64,000 nucleotides of DNA. Source: Pomacea canaliculata. Its lineage: Eukaryota > Mollusca > Gastropoda > Architaenioglossa > Ampullariidae. Both the position numbers and the translations under genes were made by a program. This document shows positions 38,601 to 51,413 of this stretch, in pieces; the first letter of the stretch is position 1, and the number at the start of each line of letters is the position of its first letter. The notes beneath the pieces were generated by a model that made no database searches, was not told the DNA's origin, and saw nothing but the letters and a program-made list of their open reading frames with translations. The stretch lies in assembly GCF_003073045.1 (NCBI RefSeq), contig NC_037598.1, positions 9,044,342-9,108,341 on the forward strand. Direction: 5' to 3'.

Positions 38601-41393
38601 TTTTTTTTACTTAAATCTTTAACTCACCGGTGGAGTGTCATCGGCCAGTTTATGTAGGTCAGTGATGACAAAATAATCATACTAATAATAATATTAATCA
38701 CATTAGCAGTTTTTCAGCGGTTGATTTTAGCTTTATCTTTGACCAATCATCTTAAACGCGTTTTGGTTGTCGACAGCGCATTTTCCATGAAAATGATTTC
38801 ATAAGTGTTTGGGGAAAGGGGGAACTCTGAAACCAAAGCCAGACACCTGGAACAAGTGACTATTTTCCTTCGACTCCTTAGACTCGTGATGTTACTTATT
38901 AGCCGTCTAGGTTAAATCAATGAATATAAAGAGATGACTTCCAAATCAAGAAGCTAGCAAGGATGTGCCTTGCTGAGGGCTATTCTTGGTGAGCCACTTC
39001 CTGATCCCCTTTCATTGGCCTAATTTTGCTTCGTCTGTAGTGTTTATCTTCCTGTAGCCTCTCTTTAGAATGGGACTCCAGAGCGACATGAATGGACTTA
39101 CACTTAACCCTATCCATAACCTAGCAATATTTAGCCTTTCATAGCTATTATCTTAGACATTAGCATTTTTCAGATTCATTTGTTCTTTTGACACTGGGGG
39201 CCACATGCTTTGACCAGTCGCAGTTATTTTCAAATAAAACAGTCTAGCCTAGTGACCATGATAACGCTGCCTGATTGGTTAAATATTTTAGAATATGCAT
39301 TAATTATTCAAGCCATAGTGGCTTATATTTTCCGACAAAAATTATATATTTTCTCTTTATTTTTTGTCATACAATTCCTTTTTTGGTATTTGACTGGGGT
39401 TTTTGATTGGGACCGCGTAAGGGGATTACTACATCATGGCACCCAGACTCTTGCAGAACTCTTCTGTTTGACTAGCAATACCATTCAGCCCCATCGTACA
39501 ATGCTGATAGTCTTGATACACTACTGACAGCTATGACACAGTACTGATTGTCATGGCACAGTCATACTGTCATACTGCCAGTCCCCGTTTCCGGTGTGGG
39601 AACATCCACTTCTCACTGACTATCGCCGGGACATCTGTCGGTAGCTGCACTTACTTCCCTGCTGTTTGTGTCATCCATCGAGATGTGTGTGGTCATAACT
39701 TGATATCCTTCGATGCTTGCAGGTCTAATGTCTTTGCTGTATGTATCTTATGGTATTTTGTATGTCGTAACCAGCGTTTATAGTTCTCTGGTCTCTGTAT
39801 CTTAACTGTATATTGCTTGTGTGTCTTAACATGATACACCATCACATTTGTTTATCTTAACTAAATATACTTTGGTATTTTTGAATCTTAAGTATATTTA
39901 TATATCTTTGCATTTGAAATTTTGGTTCTGGTGCCACATAACTATTGATATTAATGATAAGTTCTGTCGCTTTTAAAGATTGTTTATATTCATTTTTTAC
40001 AACAGTCTGTATAAATCATTTAGTTTTCTTGACTAAATATCGTTGGTGTCATGACCACGTTTGTTTCAAACATTTTTCGGACTTTAAGGCTGCCACATCC
40101 GGGCATCATCACTTGGATCTTTACTGCTTGGTGAAGTAGTGTGGAGCCTGACATGAGGCTTGTAATCACCACTTGGATCTTTGCTGCTCTGTGAAGTAGT
40201 GTGGAGCCTGACAATGGTTTTACTGGGAGGGAGGGGAAGCTGTACACTCATGGTCAACAGCGTAAATTTAGTTCTGGGGAAAGTTGCACAACACGTTTCC
40301 TATTTTAGACACTTTTAAGTCCTAAATTTGTTTCTTTAATCAGTTTTATAAAAACACAGAGCAAAGCAAATTTAGAACTTATAAAAACTATTTTAAAAAT
40401 AATATAAAACTGGTGAAGCCAGACTTTTGTTCCTGTAAGCACAACTTATCAAGTGCGCCTGTGCAATGCATGTAAATGACATAGGAACGATTTTTAAAAA
40501 AGCTTTTCTACCTTTGCTTCTTTCAAAAAGTTTTAAGGTTTAGAAACATGCAGCTAGCCCTGGATACTTGAGGTTGCCCGATACCCGCCTTATGACGTGT
40601 GCGTCACGTGATCAGACTGTGGTGCAGATTGCCCCACAACGGTTATGCTGACACTAGCGTTAAGGAGTCTTGGATTACAGGTCATCGGACACATCAACTT
40701 CTGCTGATAAAGGATTACAGCAAGCAGTTCAAAGATCACCATGCAAAGTGAGTGTCTCTCACACACCCACGCACACCCACACGCACACAAAGCTCACGCC
40801 TCTGGCTGATAATAATAATAAAGACGGGGATAAGTAATAATGATCTGTGCAGTTCATCTGCTCAACATCATATTGGAAGACGTCTCTAGTCGTTAGCTGC
40901 CATCATCAGCAGCTGCTTTTTACTATATGCCTGTTCTGGTCCTTTTGATTTCCTGTTACACATTTTTTGTAAACATTTCATGGATGGTATTCATACTGAA
41001 ATTCTCATCCTAACCCACACACCCAGCCAAAACATGGGAGACGGAAGGGAAAAGGTTTCATATTCGTGTAGATATTTTCTGCTCATGATGTTGGGTTATT
41101 CCGACTTATTCGTACTTAAGGGCAAAAGGAAACCTTAATGAACTTTTTCAGAGACCTTATGAATGCTTAAAATCTGATTATAACTGCTGGACTTGGCATG
41201 AATACCTGTTACCTGTTACCCGACTAATGTAAAGAGTCTTCTTCTCTCTGGGTAACTTCTTTCGTTTAGTGTCAATAACAATTCTTTCACGCATAATTAC
41301 AATCAGTCAAGGTGTCGGGTTAAGAAGAACCTAAAGAGGCACAATCCACTTACCAACAGCAAACAGGTACAAGATGGGGGCAGAAAACGCCAT
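35671..41393 (-). CDS. Gene A: secreted, cysteine-rich, mucin-stalked, probably GPI-anchored protein
   Basis: I do not recognise this family. Minus-strand exons 41354-41393, 38301-38433, 37896-38023, 36693-36836 and 35671-35972 sum to 747 bases, 248 residues, open in one frame with matching phases (1, 2, 1, 1). Order of parts: signal peptide MAFSAPILYLFAVG plus VLVQVTPIMT; a cysteine-rich region with TCDPGQASGCPSYS and DVTCR; two related motifs, ACLLGPAVLGGC...NIPC (exon 3) and TCIISDIKMLPGC...QPTC (exon 4), nine Cys in all; a Thr-rich stalk (TTTTATTVTTTTTPEPATTT); and a hydrophobic end LIISVLTTVLALVRLSLNFR, short and without a cytoplasmic tail, like a GPI-attachment signal. It would sit outside the cell. 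The exon 4 acceptor is weak; an unseen small exon cannot be excluded. Gene B and fragment C are paralogues. Confidence 0.68.
36545..38470. repeat. Segmental duplication, copy in gene A
   Basis: Paralogue of 30560-32240, same orientation, covering exons 2-4 of gene A plus introns. Together with the 25925-26870 / 29200-29935 pair this shows at least two duplication events within the cluster. Confidence 0.85.
38480..41345. other. Gene A intron 1
   Basis: About 2.9 kb between the signal-peptide exon and exon 2 of gene A. Apart from the 60-base-period tandem repeat near 40104-40212 I see nothing I can name; it is mainly AT-rich unique sequence. Confidence 0.45.
40104..40212. repeat. Two-unit tandem repeat, 60-bp period
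   Basis: Unit 40104-40152 and unit 40164-40212 share 'cacttggatctttactgct' / 'cacttggatctttgctgct' and 'gtgaagtagtgtggagcctg' exactly or nearly so. It lies in gene A intron 1. Confidence 0.85.
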
Positions 41394-41421
41394 TGTCCAC
41401 GTGGCTCATGCGAGAAACAGC

Positions 41422-41487
41422 CGTTTGTGGGGATGCTCCTCAGATCGTCCGAGCTGTAGTTCGTTTATGAGGATGCTCCTCAGATCG
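41422..41487. repeat. Two-unit tandem repeat just upstream of gene A start
   Basis: Units 41422-41447 and 41462-41487 (cgtttgtggggatgctcctc / cgtttatgaggatgctcctc, then agatcg) repeat with a 40-base period. They begin 29 bases upstream of the gene A start codon on the minus strand, so they are part of its 5' UTR or core promoter. Confidence 0.75.
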
Positions 41488-43190
41488 CCAGCTCTTCATT
41501 CAATGATGTGTCAATGCTGATGGAATCCACGATAAAGCTGTGTTGATGGGGAAGAAGAATGCGGAATTCCGCTCCAGAGCATGGCTGATCACTCAAGCTG
41601 CAGTGTTACGTCTGTCAGAAAAATGGTTCGCCTTGACAGGGACGGTCCTCTTGCTTCTCTAACAAGAGAGGGGAAGGGGCTGTTTGCGAAAGGTGTGGGG
41701 TAAAAGGTATACAGATGAAGGTATGAAGGTGGTATATGTTTTAAATCTGTTTAAAATGCTTGCTATTCACCTGGCATTTATCTCGCTTATTAAGCTCATT
41801 TGTGCACACACACATATATATATAATATACAAATAAAAAAACGTTTTTGTCTCCCTAAAATAAATCACTCATTGAATACGTACACACAAACGCCCGCGCG
41901 CGCACACACAAAAGTACACTCATATGCACAGCTGCAGACACACTCACACACATTAATTCTCGCTCGTACATACGCATACGTAGCGCACGCTGCTTGTCAC
42001 ACTTGCAAAAACTTTCTCGCTCTACTACATGAGCACATCAAATTCAAACGCACGCACATGCAAACACAAAACTTACAGCTAACGAAGCTGGAGGAGGAGG
42101 GGCAGCAGAGGCACGGCTTTCCACTCCCAACAGTAGACCTTCTGTCTGATTTCTTCTTGTTGTGATTATTGTTGTTGTTGTCGATGGCAACTTCTGCTGC
42201 TGCAGTTGCTGAGGCGCACGGTGACGTCACAAGAATGTTGAGGGGGTCGTCGTTAAGAAATTCTGCCAGTTACGTGTTCGTCAGACTGGATACAATTGTA
42301 CGATGCTGCTACAAAGAGGCCTCGGCCTAAATGGTAACACTGCAAATGCCTGGTGAAGTGCGAGGATATTTAAGTCTATAGGGCAGGACTTGTTAACCCT
42401 TGTTAGCCTCGAACAACTTCTGTGCTCGCGCGATGTATCTATTTTTGTGTGTATATGTGTTGTGTCAGAGAGAGAGACTGTGTTTGAGTGATAGGTATGT
42501 GTAAAAATGGTCTGTTTTCCTGTAAACATAATATGCAATTTTTCTTTGAACATTTTTCTTACATTCAATTTTTGTATATCAATTTCAGTATATATTATGC
42601 TCAGAACATTGTCTTAAAATGTAATTTAAATATAAGAGCCACAGTTCTACAATAAATAAACCTTTAAAACGTGTGTGAAAGAGAAGTGGGTGAGTGGGCG
42701 AAACAGCTGCACATTGACAATTGCAATGTTGATATAAGCGCAGCTACACATCATGTTCTAGCTTGTGTCACACTACCTTTCGTTTGTGTTTATTTCGTCG
42801 TGTGGATGCCAAATGTTTGGAGGTCAGGCTTACATCATCAATTTTACATAACTGTTTCTCGCTTCACTGTAAACAGAGTTTAGTTCTTTCAGTAAATAAA
42901 TGGACAAGAAATCTTCTTCTTCCCTGCTCTTTTTCTTCTTAAAATAGGCCGAAGGCTTCTTCAACAAATTCAGTCTATCAAATTCTCTCTCACACACACA
43001 CCAACACACTGCTGAAGTTTTTTTTTTTTTTTTTTCATTCACAAAAAAAGACACGTATGTTTACAAATGTACAAACACGTGCGGAAGGAAGCATACATGA
43101 ACGCCCACCCCGTATTAACAGATTAGTACTTTTTTTTTCTCTCTTTCATTTTATGGACGATACAGCCAGCTGGTTTGCGACTGAGACTGA

Positions 43191-43210
43191 GCATGCGCAG
43201 CATATAAATG
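43191..43210 (+). promoter_or_regulatory. Promoter-like site: NRF1-type box plus TATA-like box
   Basis: gcatgcgcag (43191-43200), an NRF1-like half palindrome, is followed at once by catataaatg. A start of transcription about 30 bases on would fall near 43233. No confirmed exon follows, so the transcript served is unknown; a distant noncoding first exon of the plus-strand genes to the right is one option. Confidence 0.35.
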
Positions 43211-43638
43211 GTTAACGAACCATCGGCCACCGAGTGTCAGTCACCGAGCTTCGTGCACTGCACACTGCATAATGGAAGACAGCACTCTTCTATAGGTCAA
43301 AGGGTGACTTCCGGCCTCATCTTGACCCTGGGCGCTGGATGGAGCCGATAAAGCGCTGTGGACGAAGTCGGGCCGTGATGACGGCGGAGGACTTTTGTAT
43401 TGCACGGGGAGGGGCGCTGATGATGACTGAATCAGTTTAGATGCATGAAAACTACCGAGGTCTCCATTGGATCGAACGGCTGCGGAGAAATGAAGTGTGG
43501 GCTTAATCATCGGCAGCGAGAAGGGGCGTTCAGAGATGAAGCAAAACAAAATCGGAAATGCCCTTTGCCCTTAAAACAAAGTCCTCTCGTTCATGCAAAG
43601 GACGCAATCTCTCGTCTCTATGCCACTGCTCATCTAAG

Positions 43639-43663
43639 CGACGACGACGACGACGACGACGAC
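43639..43663. repeat. (GAC)n microsatellite
   Basis: Eight perfect GAC triplets, readable as poly-Asp in one frame but not within a supported exon. Confidence 0.85.
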
Positions 43664-46600
43664 ATTAATATTAAAATGCGTTACAACGAAACAAAAACTC
43701 AAGCAAGCAAGAATTCCAGGGAAAGAACTCAAATAGTCTCAGATTCACCATCACCAAACTGCTCTCTTCCTGCATCTTCCACGCTCTCTCTATCTCTAGT
43801 TTTTCGGTGGTTTGGTTTCACCAGTTGGTTTTTGTTTCGTAAGGTTTGACTGATTGGGATGTTTGTAATTTTAGCTTTGTTTAGTTGTTTTTCATTGGAT
43901 TTGCTCTACTTTCGTTTGGTTTGATTGGTTGGTTGATTTTTCGGTTTGGTTTAGCTTTAATATCTTTTGTTTAATTTGGTTTGCTGTTTTTAATTTGATA
44001 TGGTTGTTTAAAGTTTGATTTTATTTTGGATTTGCTGTAGAAATGTTAGTTACATTGACACAGGGGATATACTGATTTTCAGTTACCACAGTTCTCTCTT
44101 TCTCACACACACACACCTGACTCCCAAAGTGGTAATCAAAACATCACCTACCTCCGTGCTCTATTTCGTGAGAACATTTGATATTTTACAAGAAGAAAGG
44201 GCATGAGAAATAAAGAGCGGAAATATAACAGCAGTTGTTGGGTAAACAGCCTCGCTCCCACGCTCGAGGTGCAAAGGTCATAGGCTAATCATCAAGGGGA
44301 CGCCTGGTATTGGACTGGTCATCTGCACGCGTGCACCTCACAAACCTTCATCCATCTTGCTGTCTTCTTCTGAGGACATCGACAAGCTCGCCCTCACACG
44401 TCATCAGCATTGCAATCATGCAAACACTCCCCCCCACTCAACACACACACACTAACACACACACATCATGACAGCGTCCAGCAATGAAGCTGGAGTCGAA
44501 GGTAGACCTCCAGGGCGCCACTCCTACAACAGACACTCGACCCTTAGTCTCCCATCACGGCAATGGCTATTGTTTCTCGCGAGAATCTGTTGCATTGGTT
44601 CTGTGTGTTTGGATGTGGGTGGCTATAGGGGTCGCGTCCTGATACACAAAGACTGTTCTGTTCACGCGTAGTAGAATCACCCTTCCGCAGGAAACCCCTC
44701 TTCTCGAAATCCCAGCATTCAGAGTACCCAGTCTCATGCACAGAAACTCGAAAACAACCGTCTTGTTTTCTGATCTTGCCTGTTGACAATTATTCAGCTT
44801 TTCTTGTTGATGTCACTTTATCATAATTCGACTAACCGCTTTTCCTTCGTTTTCCGTTTCACTTTGTCAGTCTCTCTCTCTCTCACGCTCACAAACGCAC
44901 TCTCTCTCCCTGTGAGAATGAGCAAAGGAACGCGCGTGTGTGTGTGCGTGCGCGTGCATATGTTTGTGTTTCTCTGTGCGTGCACGTGTGTGCTTCGTTT
45001 TGTCTCATCATTGAATAAGACAAAAGCTTTCTTTAATATTGATGAAAATAAGTACATTACACCATTTGTCAATAATACAACTTAAGCCAAATTCAAAAAG
45101 AAAATCTATGTCCGATGCTTGCGTCCAGCAAAGACAAAACAGTAACAGCAAATAATGTGGTTTGAGCATTTATTCTGTACTGCCGTTATCATTGTGAGGC
45201 GTGCAAATATGGAATATTCTATGAAAAGCAGGACAATGGAGGCCTGAAATAGTTCTGTGTGCATATGTGTCTGTGTGCGTGGATGTTTATGCTTGTGAAG
45301 AATACAGCCGGTGTTTACTACTTTCATAATTTCAAGCTGGTGTCAATTGAGAGTACTTAGAAATCATAAGCGATAATACTGAAACTTTCATTTCTTGTGA
45401 GTAAATAACACACAATAAATAACAGTACTACAGATACACACACAAATAACAAATGAATGTTACAGAGATGTATTCTACACTTGATCCTAGTGTCACTACA
45501 GAGCTACACATATTCATAGCACTAGTCACTTTGATGAGTCAGTAATTGTTATCACAGCTCTGAAAAAAAAACAACCCCATCTGATGATCACAAGGAAGTC
45601 CTGTCAGTAAAAAGTTTTATTAATGAAATTAGTAGATGACGGAACTGACCAGCGGTATGTGTCACTGATGACAAGGAAGTACTGTTAGTGACGAAGGTAA
45701 AGTGCCGTTAATAACGATTGAAACTATGATAACACAGAAGTGTTGTGAAGGGAAAAGGAGAGAGTGTCGTAACAGTGGAATGTCAGTAAAACATGATTTA
45801 CACTGCTGGTGGCAGCTAGAAAGCGCCTGAAATTAATTACAAGAAATTATCAAAACGGCCATAGTGATCAGATTAAACATTTTCCTCTGATGCTTTTTCT
45901 TTTCGCTTTTGTCTAATTGTAAAAAAAAAAAAAAAAAAATTACTGACCAAGGGGCCTTCCACAGCAGCGGGCCCGAGTACACCATCCCTCCCTGCCCCTA
46001 CCTGTCGTCAGGCCTGGCAACACGCACATCACAATTAAGGCATTGTGAGATCAAAAGAACTTGATATAGGTACCGCCACACTCAAGTCATCGATGTGTCA
46101 TTGCGATGTCAACAGCCAAGTCTGAGGACACGACCTCGTTAGCCCGCTGCTACGTTTTGCTATGTGTTCTTTCACTGCCATGGCGGTCTTGCTGAGCCAC
46201 ATAGATGAAGATTGTTGATGTTGTCGAGGGTTATCGCCGGGTAGGACTCGATGGAGGGTGTTTGGGCTCCACCCAGCGACCGCGCAGGTCACAGGAGACC
46301 ACACCTCTTCCCTTTTGTTAGCCGCCCTTTTGTCTAGGGGTACACTTGTATTCAGGTTGAAACTCAGCAAAACAAGCTTCGATGTAGGTACACAACAACT
46401 GCTGGTACCGACAGAAAAGGCAGGTAGGCTTCGTTTCGTGATTTTGTTTCTTTCTTTTTTTTCTTTTTGTTCAGTTTTTCAATTTTTTTTCTTTCTTTCC
46501 TATCCATTTAGTTATTTTCTTTGTTACATGAAATAAGCATCTGCTAAAAAATCTTAATGAATTTTAATTCCTGCTTTTCCCCTTTTTATAAGTTCATTAT

Positions 46601-49600
46601 TTTCCTTTGTCTTTCCTTGCTACCCCTTGCGAGGTCAAGAAGGTTCAATGCTAGCCAGAACTAAGCGTGGTATTAGTTCATTAGCTAATAAAAATATTAC
46701 TATCATAAAAGGTCATGTGTGGTTTATTTCCCCCTAAAATATGTTGTGGGGTTTTATTTATTTACAAAGGCACTCGAGTATTGAATTTATTTTAACTACG
46801 AGTATCACAAATAGCCGCAGTCAAAAAAAAATAAATAATAATAATAATAATAAAAATAATAATAATAATTTGGTTTGTATAGCTTTTTTCTCCACCATTC
46901 AAGGCGGGCTCAAAGTGCTATTACTAAAAAGAAACACACATAAACATAAGAGTGGCGCCACACAGCGAAAAAAAGTTTTGACCCTTTTCAAAAACCCAGG
47001 TAAAAACTGCGATGTCTAAAATTTTGCACCACACTAGTGTAGCAGTTTTTCGCTCAGATGTGTAAAATAGATGTCTTAATAAGTTAAGCCCACTTCTTGA
47101 AAATTAATTTTGAGACATGGCCTCCGACCTTTACCTCAATAATCCACAGTGGGCTACCGATCTACCAGCCGGTTAAAGATGTGTTGAGAAAAGTTGAAGG
47201 AATTATTTACGACTACTTCATGCAGTCTATTTCTCAACTTTTGAAAGCAAAGATGAGCAAGGAAAGGCGACCGGGGAGCGCCGTAAACAGGAAGGCGGCT
47301 CCATCTTATTGACCTTCCCCTCTGGGGTCGTGACCTTTAACCGTTAGCGTGCTTTTTATAAGCTTTTGTCATACACAGCGTTACACGACAAAGACAGTAT
47401 ATGTTAATTAGAAACTATAAGAAGGAACCAGGAGGTAGAGTTGTTTCTTTTAACAGAAGACAGGACCTTTACTTTTTCTTGGGGATATGGGTAGTACAAG
47501 CGAGTGAGCCCGAATATTTATGTTTTGGTATGTCTGAATGTGTGAGTAGTGTTTAGTGTATCTGTAAGAGAGAAAAAAAGCTTGTATATGTGTGTGAGCG
47601 CGTGCGCATGAATTTTTTCGTGTGTGTGGATGAGTCTGTTTAGGGTGTAAATATAATAGTGGACATTTTTCAAATAAGTGGCGGCCGTCATCAAGACATG
47701 TTCCATGTGCAATATCACTTCGGAAAGAAATGAAACATGATCGTCTCTCCTTTGTCATAGTTTTTTTCTGTCTGCGCATTGTTGTGCATGGCGCCCTTGT
47801 CAGAGTCAGTCGACCTTCTCCCCTCAACCCCACGAACCCTTTCAGTAAACGTCAAAGATCGCCTGAACTGTTTGCCTCACTGTCGTTGTGACGTCATAAT
47901 TGTACGCAGCCTCGGCGAACAAAGGAGTATTGAGATGGGTGCTAATGACGTCAGAAACGAGAGCGGTTTTCGGTAAAAAGAAAGTTTTTGTTTTGTTTTG
48001 TGTTGAGTACACATAGCGTGATACGCGACTGTGACTGGATCTGGTGTCGGTGACCCGTGACTTACCTGACCAAACCTTGCTAACACGCACATATGCTGCA
48101 GCTGATTGTGATGTTGACACGTACAAGACATCACGCAGACGTGTGCCTTGCCGTTGTTGTATGGATTGTTGACAGGCCTGTCACATGGCTCTGGTGTCGG
48201 AATCGACAGAGGTGCGCAAATAAGTTTTCGCCTGACAATAAATGACAAGAGTGTGGAGTACTGCGCAGGTCATTCGAAACCAGACGAGAACAAACAAGCG
48301 CAAAAAACAGGATGGGTGCGGTGACTGCGAGCATAAAGAAAATGCAGGACTGTGTGTATGTGTGTGCACACGTGCGTGTGCATGTGCATGCTTGAAAAAA
48401 AGTGTGGAGTGTGAAAGTGGGTGTTTGTGTATGCGTACGAGCGCGTAAACAATGTATACACGAGTGTGCATACGATCTTAGTGAAAGTGTGTAGCATGTA
48501 AGATGCAAAGAAAATAAAATATTATAGTCTGTATGTGTGCATGCGCGCGTGGTGTGAGCGTGATTCTGTGTATGTATGTGAGTGTGCGGCTGAGTGTATG
48601 TGAGTTGGTGTATGTGAGTATAAATCCACTTTGCGTTTGTGTATGTATGAGTGTGCTCACGAGCGCCTGGATGTGTGTGTGCTAAACAAAGGAAGGAGGC
48701 ATCCGTTCTAGGCAGCTATTAGTTACCATTGACAGATTAAGATTTCAACCACTTGATAACCACTTCGGAAAGATTTCTAGGTCACATGATATAATGTTGA
48801 CAGAAACGAGTCAATCCTGCCACGACATTGCACATACAACATATAATTATATAGATAACAGCGTCTTCCCTTACAAATCACATAACTTCCCCTCTTTTTT
48901 TAAAATGTTTAATTCTGCTTGTAAGCCATAATGAACTAAGAACAAAGTTTATTGCTTTTCATCACAAACGCTTCTGTCTTCATGAAAATATTTTATTCAG
49001 ACAAAAATATTTGTTATTAACTGAACAAGAATGATCATTACTTTACAAAAGTTTCCTCTTCATTTAAATATTCTACTCAGCGTCTAAAGTACAGTAAGGC
49101 AAACAATTATGTTTATCATGTTACATCACAAAAGCTTTGGTCTTCCTTGGAATGTTCCATTCGGCGTAGCAGCCATAATAAACTTGACAAGTGAGCTTAT
49201 GCTGCATACATCACATTCTTAGACTAAAACCATCAAGCTCTAAAGTATGTCTTTAACACACTGACCCCACCCTAACCCCTGAAGAGTTTGAACTCTCGCC
49301 ATCTCTCGGCGAGCGACGGGTCAAGCGCAGTTTGGAGCAAGCATTCGTGTCTTTACCATTACCTTAGGGCACTGAGCTGAAGATAAGCGATCGAGGTCAG
49401 AGGTGACAACGACGCTGCGTAAGCAGACAGGAAGCTGCGAGAGACTGCGAGAATTAGATAATCTCAAAATAGAGTTGGGTTTTTTTGAAAGCTTTGTCCT
49501 TTATGCCAGCTGGCGAGTAGAAACTTTTTTATCATCGTCGTCGTTGTCGTCAGGAATTGATATAACGCATATCCCGATACTACAAGCAAGTTTTGTGAAA

Positions 49601-51056
49601 AACAGAAAAAAAATTATGCTCTTAAATTTGCATCGCACACACAAACGCACATACGCACGCGCTAACACGCACCTGCACACATAGACAAGGGTTCCCTTCT
49701 ATAAGTCTGAAAATACCTAGACAGCAGAGTTTCGCCAAAATCTTATTTGTTAAAGACACTCACTCCCGGTCCCTACTCGTTACCACTGATGTACTCATAC
49801 AGATTACGACTACTTCAACAACACTTCGTGACCACTTCCCAAGAATTCCCAGGTCACGTGATGTAACTATCGTCAACAAACCTAGAATACCAACGTTCTA
49901 GGGAAGGCAATACTGGCGGAAGGAGAGGGTTACGATCCGTTTGCCGCATGCCCTCTTCAAACCAGCGTCTGTCAGAACAGGGAAAACCGAACGAAGGTAG
50001 TCAAAGAGGGGAAAACTTCTCACAGACATCCTGTTATAAAGTTCGCGAAACGAAGAATTGTCATTTAAAGGCTATATCATCACGCTTCAGGTCGGACTAA
50101 AAATAGAAAGGTGCTCCACATTATAGCGACTGAATTCTCTCGAATATGTAGGTTAAGAGTCGTTGCTGTTGTCAGATATCGTCATGGCGTTTCTCGTGAC
50201 CTGGTCATGCTGTTGAATCTGGTCACGGTGGGCAGTTCCGGGTGTTCTGTTACTGATCCCGAAAATGATTCTGCAGCATAGGTCACCAGCTGATAGTCAG
50301 GTTAATATGGTGGCAACGCTCCGGAGCAGCATCAGCCTCACTCCTCGAGATTACTTGTCTGTTTCCGGTGCAGCAGAGGTCAGGAGACGCTTCCGCTGTT
50401 GCCTGTGCAGCCAAAGGCGGGACTGCAACGCTTCGTATGTTTCCGCCTGGGGATGTGAAATAGACCAGAGAGTCTGTGAGAAAAGTCTGGATGACACTAT
50501 CTGTAAAGTGCACACACACACACACGCACAGACTACACTTGCAACTTAACTGAACTTTTTGCGATCGTACTCCGGGACACCGACAGGACAGCATGCTAAA
50601 TTGCAGATAAATTAATAACCTCTGACCCCGATGCACTTTACGACATTCTGAAGCTGCTGCTAAACAATCATTGCCTTCAGGTCAGCTGCATAGCAAAGTA
50701 TGCTTATACCAGGGACATATATTTCTAGAGTGCTTGCAGACGAATTCCCCCTTCCCCGTGTTAACTTCTAGAACGAGACCAAAGCAAAACTTGGCTTCCG
50801 GTTTAACTATAAACACCAAGAAGGACAATGCAAACTCTTGTATTGATGGAGGTACAAAAGCTCAAGCTTTATGGTCTGTTGTGTTTTTAGTATATTAGTC
50901 TATACTAGGCGTGAATCGCTTATTGAACGCAGAATCGCTGTTTTTTTCACTACATTCGCAGCATACAGCTGTAGAACGGAACTATTCTAATTCCACAGTT
51001 AAGTTTGGTTAATAAAGTTCAGCTGCCTCTCACGTTATACTATATGCCTTGCACAG

Positions 51057-51413
51057 GAAACCTCCACGTTCTGAACACCATCATGGACGAGTCGACAAAA
51101 GACGAGAACAAACCTTTGCATTACGTGACCTCAGGCCCATCCTGGAACGTTCTTCCCAACGTCCTGGACACCGTCAACCCCACCTACGTCAGCGATACCA
51201 AAGCGGGGGACGTCAGCAGCGATGACCAAGATTTCATACCTGCAACACCCGGGCAACTAAAGAAGTGGCCGTGGCAACCTACTCAGGAGGTCATCTTAGA
51301 CCCTCGGCGACTTCTCGGCACCAGATCACGTGGCTGCCGGCCTGCCCATTACCTCCGAGAGAAGAAAAGTCCCAGCGAAGTCGAACGTTTGGTGGGCTCC
51401 AGGAACTTCAGAG
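51057..51413 (+). CDS. Candidate symmetrical exon with NPTY motif
   Basis: After the acceptor ccttgcacag a 357-base frame (119 codons) runs to a possible donor AGAG|gtttgc; both borders are phase 1. It reads NLHVLNTIMDESTKDENK, then HYVTSGPSWNVLPNVLDTVN and PTYVSDTKAGDVSSDDQDF. The NPTY motif resembles NPxY sorting/PTB-binding motifs of cytoplasmic tails. It resembles the 54445-54657 exon (H-x-V-x-S-G, N-P-x-Y-x-S-D), which argues that both are real exons made by duplication. The host gene is unknown: phase 1 would fit insertion before the SLC26 exon at 59084, or a separate gene. Confidence 0.45.

Larger units (their letters stand above)
41500..51056. other. Repeat-rich region without a firm gene
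   Basis: Many CA/TG microsatellites (41804-41990, 44934-44995, 47590-47640, 48350-48620, 49635-49680, 50511-50527), a poly-A run at 45920-45939 and an AAT run at 46832-46868. Several open frames across the CA/TG tracts are low-complexity and not genes. A minus-strand candidate exon with a good donor (GTAAGT beyond 48066) and Cys codons was seen but not joined to anything. No homology was recognised. Confidence 0.4.

Noticed and set aside
43241-43849. Overlapping plus and minus frames of about 100 and 134 codons, one with poly-Asp
   Set aside because: No homology, includes a GAC microsatellite, and splice borders could not be placed.
46098-46370. 90-codon minus-strand frame
   Set aside because: Considered as a transposon remnant, but no diagnostic motif was seen.
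48066-48177. Minus-strand exon-like segment with strong GTAAGT donor and several Cys codons
   Set aside because: Two frames stay open, no neighbouring exon with matching phase was found, and it does not align with the gene A/B exons.
47450-48660. Several long minus-strand frames rich in His, Thr and Cys
   Set aside because: They follow TG/CA microsatellite composition and have no protein-like conservation.
50265-50636. Overlapping frames on both strands with Cys-rich stretch
   Set aside because: Neither strand gives a coherent splice pattern; the plus frame would create a stop when joined to the 51057 exon.
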